Below are positions 60,387-64,000 of a DNA stretch of 64,000 nucleotides, piece after piece. The stretch's first letter is position 1, and each line of letters opens with the position of its first letter. The notes under the pieces are model-generated. The model was not told where the DNA came from, ran no database searches, and worked only from the letters and a program-made list of their open reading frames with translations. The position numbers were made by a program, and so were the translations under genes. The DNA is taken from contig NZ_AP027142.1 in NCBI RefSeq assembly GCF_027925385.1, positions 1,532,001 through 1,596,000 on the forward strand. The letters are read 5' to 3'. The stretch comes from Methylocystis iwaonis (GTDB taxonomy: Bacteria; Pseudomonadota; Alphaproteobacteria; Rhizobiales; Beijerinckiaceae).

Positions 60387-60860
60387 ATGTTCGACACGAT
60401 TACTTTTCTGAAATGGCTCCATATCATCAGCTCGACCGTTTTATTCGGCACAGGGCTCGGCACGGCGTTTCACGGCCTTGCGAGCAATATGCGCGGCGAT
60501 CTGCGCGCCATTGTCGCCGGCAACAAAAACGTCGTGCTCGCCGATTGGATCTTCACGGCCCCGGCGGTGATCATTCAGCCGGCGACGGGCGTCGCGCTCA
60601 TGCTCGAAGAGGGTTGGCCGTTCGACACGCATTGGATATTGGCGTCGGTCGCGCTTTACATTTTCGTCGGCGCCTGCTGGCTTCCGGTCGTGTGGCTGCA
60701 GATGCAAATGGCGCGCATCGCCGAAGACTGCCTTACGACCGGCGCGCTGCTGCCGCCGCAATATAAGCGCTATTTCTGGTGGTGGTTCGCGCTCGGCTGG
60801 CCGGCTTTTATCTCCATGCTCGTGATCTTCTGGCTGATGGTGGCGAAGCCGGATTTCTGA
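60387..60860 (+). CDS. DUF2269 membrane protein
   Basis: A 157-aa inner-membrane protein with four spans (FLKWLHIISSTVLFGTGLGT, LASVALYIFVGACWLPVVWL, WFALGWPAFISMLVIFWLMV). The KWLHI...TG.G.A.H pattern is DUF2269. Its ATG follows the SDR stop with no spacer (TGAATG), so the two are co-translated and probably work together in the membrane. Function not established. Confidence 0.85.
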   Translation: MFDTITFLKWLHIISSTVLFGTGLGTAFHGLASNMRGDLRAIVAGNKNVVLADWIFTAPAVIIQPATGVALMLEEGWPFDTHWILASVALYIFVGACWLPVVWLQMQMARIAEDCLTTGALLPPQYKRYFWWWFALGWPAFISMLVIFWLMVAKPDF

Positions 60861-60892
60861 AGCTTCTCTCCTGAACAGCTCTTCATGGGGAT

Positions 60893-60980
60893 GTCATTCC
60901 CGGCGGGCTGAAAGCCCGACCGGGAATCCAGAGCCATAGTAGCTAGTGTGGCTCTGGATTCCCGATCGCTCGCTGCGCGA
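60893..60980. repeat. REPIN-like repeat, family A, copy 6
   Basis: GTCATTCCCGGCGGGCTGAA to CGGGAATCCAG, then CTGGATTCCCGATCGCTCGC. The second hairpin is truncated at its end (GCGCGACAGCG) just before the L,D-transpeptidase stop. Confidence 0.78.
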
Positions 60981-61007
60981 CAGCGAACCAATCAAGCCGA
61001 TCTCCTA

Positions 61008-62318
61008 TCACCTGCGGCGCGTCGGCGATCGCGCGCCCTTGTCGAGGTTATAGATGTCGTGGCGGAAAAAGGCGGGGCCGTCTTCCTCCGCCCAGCCTGT
61101 CATATAGACCCAAGCGACGGGGACGCTCTGGCTCAGCCTGATCTTTTCGCTGCGGCCGCTGTCGATGGCGTCGCGGAGAGCGTCGGGAGTCCAATCACGC
61201 GAGGTTTCGTCGAGAAGCCAGGACGCGAGGTCATAGACGCCCTCGACGCGCACACAGCCATGCGAAAGGAAGCGATAGTCCCTGTCGAAAAGCTTCTTGT
61301 TCGGCGTGTCGTGCATATAGACGTCGTGGCTATTCGGCATGGAGATGCGCAGGGAACCCAATGCGTTTTTAGGTCCCGGCTCCTGACGAAAACTGAAATG
61401 CGCCGCGCGCTTATTCGAGACGCGCCGCAGTTTGAGCGGATCGACCTCGCGGCCGCGCGCGTCGAGAATGCGGATGTTTTCGCGCTCGAAATAATGGGGG
61501 TTGCGTCTGAGCTTCGGGGCAAGCTCCTTTTTGATAATGGAGGCCGGCACTGTCCATGTCGGATTGATGTCGATCGAGACGATATGTGTGGCCACTTGCG
61601 GCGAGCGGTGGCGGCGTCCGCCGACGACGGCCGTGAAGCGCGCGATCGCATCGCCGTCTTCCACGGCTTCGACGGAGGCCGCAGGAATATTGACGTCGAC
61701 GTAGCGATCGCTGAAGCGAAAATGCATCTTCGCAAGACGCGCCGCCGTCATTTCCAGTTCACGCGCACGGGTTGCTGCAGGGATGTTCAACTCCCGCAAT
61801 GTCTCGCGCGAGAAATTGCCTGTTTGCTCGAGGCCCATATGCGCCTGGAAACGGCGCAAGGCGTCGCCGAGCGCGTCATCCCATGCGCTGTCGCCGCTGT
61901 CCTGCGCATTGGGGAGATAGCCTTCGATGGCGAGCCTGCGTCGTAGCAGCGCGACCGGTCTGCCGCTGGCGTTGGCGCCGAGCGGCTTGTCGACGCGGGG
62001 CTTGGCGATGCGCGGCCAGCCGCCGGACGCCGCGATTGTCGCATAACGCCGCGCGGCGTCGGCGGTGGCGTTGGCGGTTTCGGGACCATAAGCGGGTGAG
62101 GCGCGCCGGGGGTGTTCGACCCGTGGCTGCGCCTCTTGGGGCTGTTCGTCTAGAGGCTGCTCGTCTCGGCGCGGCGGCGCGACGGGGGCGTTATCCGGTT
62201 GCTCATATCCCGGCCGCGGCGCGTCTGGTTCCTGCTGCGCGCCCGCCGGCGCGAGGGCGAAGAAAATGGCGGCGGACGCCAGCAGCTTGAGGGCGCCGGC
62301 GCAAGGCACTTTGAGCAT
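61008..62318 (-). CDS. YcbB-type L,D-transpeptidase with peptidoglycan-binding domain
   Basis: A 436-aa exported enzyme. Signal peptide ALKLLASAAIFFALAPAGAQ; a Gln/Pro/Arg-rich spacer of about 60 residues; a peptidoglycan-binding segment (DALGDALRRFQAHMGLEQTG, NFSRETLRELN); and the YkuD catalytic domain with HDVYMHDTPNKKLF and FLSHGCVRVEGVYDLASWL giving the Cys active site. It should make 3-3 crosslinks. This is the second such enzyme in the window and is of the larger YcbB class. Confidence 0.93.
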   Translation of the reverse strand: MLKVPCAGALKLLASAAIFFALAPAGAQQEPDAPRPGYEQPDNAPVAPPRRDEQPLDEQPQEAQPRVEHPRRASPAYGPETANATADAARRYATIAASGGWPRIAKPRVDKPLGANASGRPVALLRRRLAIEGYLPNAQDSGDSAWDDALGDALRRFQAHMGLEQTGNFSRETLRELNIPAATRARELEMTAARLAKMHFRFSDRYVDVNIPAASVEAVEDGDAIARFTAVVGGRRHRSPQVATHIVSIDINPTWTVPASIIKKELAPKLRRNPHYFERENIRILDARGREVDPLKLRRVSNKRAAHFSFRQEPGPKNALGSLRISMPNSHDVYMHDTPNKKLFDRDYRFLSHGCVRVEGVYDLASWLLDETSRDWTPDALRDAIDSGRSEKIRLSQSVPVAWVYMTGWAEEDGPAFFRHDIYNLDKGARSPTRRR

Positions 62319-62452
62319 CGGAATGGCTCGCTGCGCCGGGATAACGGCGCGCCCCTGTAACTAGAGCGCATTTCGCAAAAGTTGATAGACCTTCGCGATA
62401 AGAATGCGCTCCAGCTTTTTGAATTAGGCGCGCAGACGGCGGGGATTGGCTG

Positions 62453-62746
62453 CTAACGCAGCGCCGCCGAAATGTCGCGGATCAGCTCATCCACATCCGG
62501 GTCGGAGAAGGCGTCGCCCGAAGGCTCCAGCCGCACGACGGGATCGCGCGTGCAGAGCCGCAGGCACTGGCGCGTCGCGATTTTAAGCCGGCCGTCGGCG
62601 AGCGCGTCGGGAAAGGCGACGGAAAGCGTCGCCTGAACCTCGGCCAGCAAGGCGCGCCCGCGGCCATGAGCATCGCAGTTCGGGCCGACGCAGACGATGA
62701 GGCGGGCGGGCGGTTTGTTTTCTGGGCGCGCCGTTGATTCCGTCAT
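62453..62746 (-). CDS. Thioredoxin-like [2Fe-2S] ferredoxin domain protein
   Basis: A 97-aa protein with RLIVCVGPNCDAHGRGRALL and RQCLRLCTRDPVVRLEPSGD, the four Cys in the spacing of small thioredoxin-fold [2Fe-2S] proteins. The last 30 residues follow the usual DVDELIRDISAAL helix. Its start codon lies inside the edge of a family B palindromic repeat. Partner and pathway are not evident. Confidence 0.8.
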   Translation of the reverse strand: MTESTARPENKPPARLIVCVGPNCDAHGRGRALLAEVQATLSVAFPDALADGRLKIATRQCLRLCTRDPVVRLEPSGDAFSDPDVDELIRDISAALR

Positions 62747-62823
62747 AGCGAGGAGCGCAGCGACGAAGCAATCCAGCGGCCGCTACCGCTGCTCTGGATT
62801 GCTTCGCTGCGCTCGCAATGACG
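62741..62823. repeat. Palindromic repeat family B, copy 2
   Basis: CGTCATAGCGAGGAGCGCAG and GAAGCAATCCAG, mirrored by CTGGATTGCTTCGCTGCGCT and CGCAATGACG. It fills the space between gyrB and the ferredoxin-like gene. The first bases overlap that gene's ATG. Confidence 0.82.
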
Positions 62824-62839
62824 AAGAAATGGAGGGCGA

Positions 62840-64000
<1,161 letters not shown>

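Overview
The window is high-GC alphaproteobacterial DNA, most likely from the order Hyphomicrobiales. The order is inferred from the core genes (proA, nadD, rimO, fabH, ftsY, ispZ, xerD, a bactofilin, ku, ligD, hemW, gyrB) and from an HK97-type tail module resembling the Rhodobacter gene transfer agent. A methanotroph-related family such as Methylocystaceae is only a guess from overall style.

Positions 1 to about 41,037 are one integrated tailed prophage. Its right end abuts the 3' end of a tRNA-Glu(CTC) gene next to a tyrosine integrase; its left end lies outside the window. A CI-like repressor (31728-32483, +) faces a Cro/YdaS-like gene (31377-31640, -). From there one long leftward programme runs through early genes, a primase and helicase, an iterated-repeat array that looks like a replication origin, a NusG-like protein, an HNH/small terminase/large terminase/portal/protease/capsid packaging block, head-tail joining genes, the tail tube, tape measure and baseplate genes, and an endolysin. 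The right arm (+) holds a small membrane protein, a 742-aa ParB-like protein, SSB, an excisionase-like protein and the integrase. The same 14-bp operator (ACAAG-N4-CTTGT) sits in the -35/-10 spacer of the early promoters of both arms.

Several passenger genes with AT-richer sequence sit in the prophage: two proteins with possible HEPN-like R-x4-H motifs (8231-9148 and 14413-15837), a dNTPase, and a HipA-like kinase with an unknown partner. Any of these could be host-protective. An IS3-family element (12470-13838) with a 4-bp target duplication splits one tail-region gene, so the phage is probably defective.

From 41,035 to 64,000 is ordinary chromosome: proline and NAD synthesis, rimO, fabH, ftsY-ispZ, two L,D-transpeptidases, xerD, a bactofilin, a Ku/LigD end-joining operon, three small Cys-rich secreted proteins, hemW, a two-gene SDR/DUF2269 unit, a ferredoxin-like protein and the 3' part of gyrB. 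This part is full of REPIN-like palindromic repeats of at least three families. One family immediately flanks a small GIY-YIG nuclease gene, and a further palindromic element is inserted in frame inside ligD.
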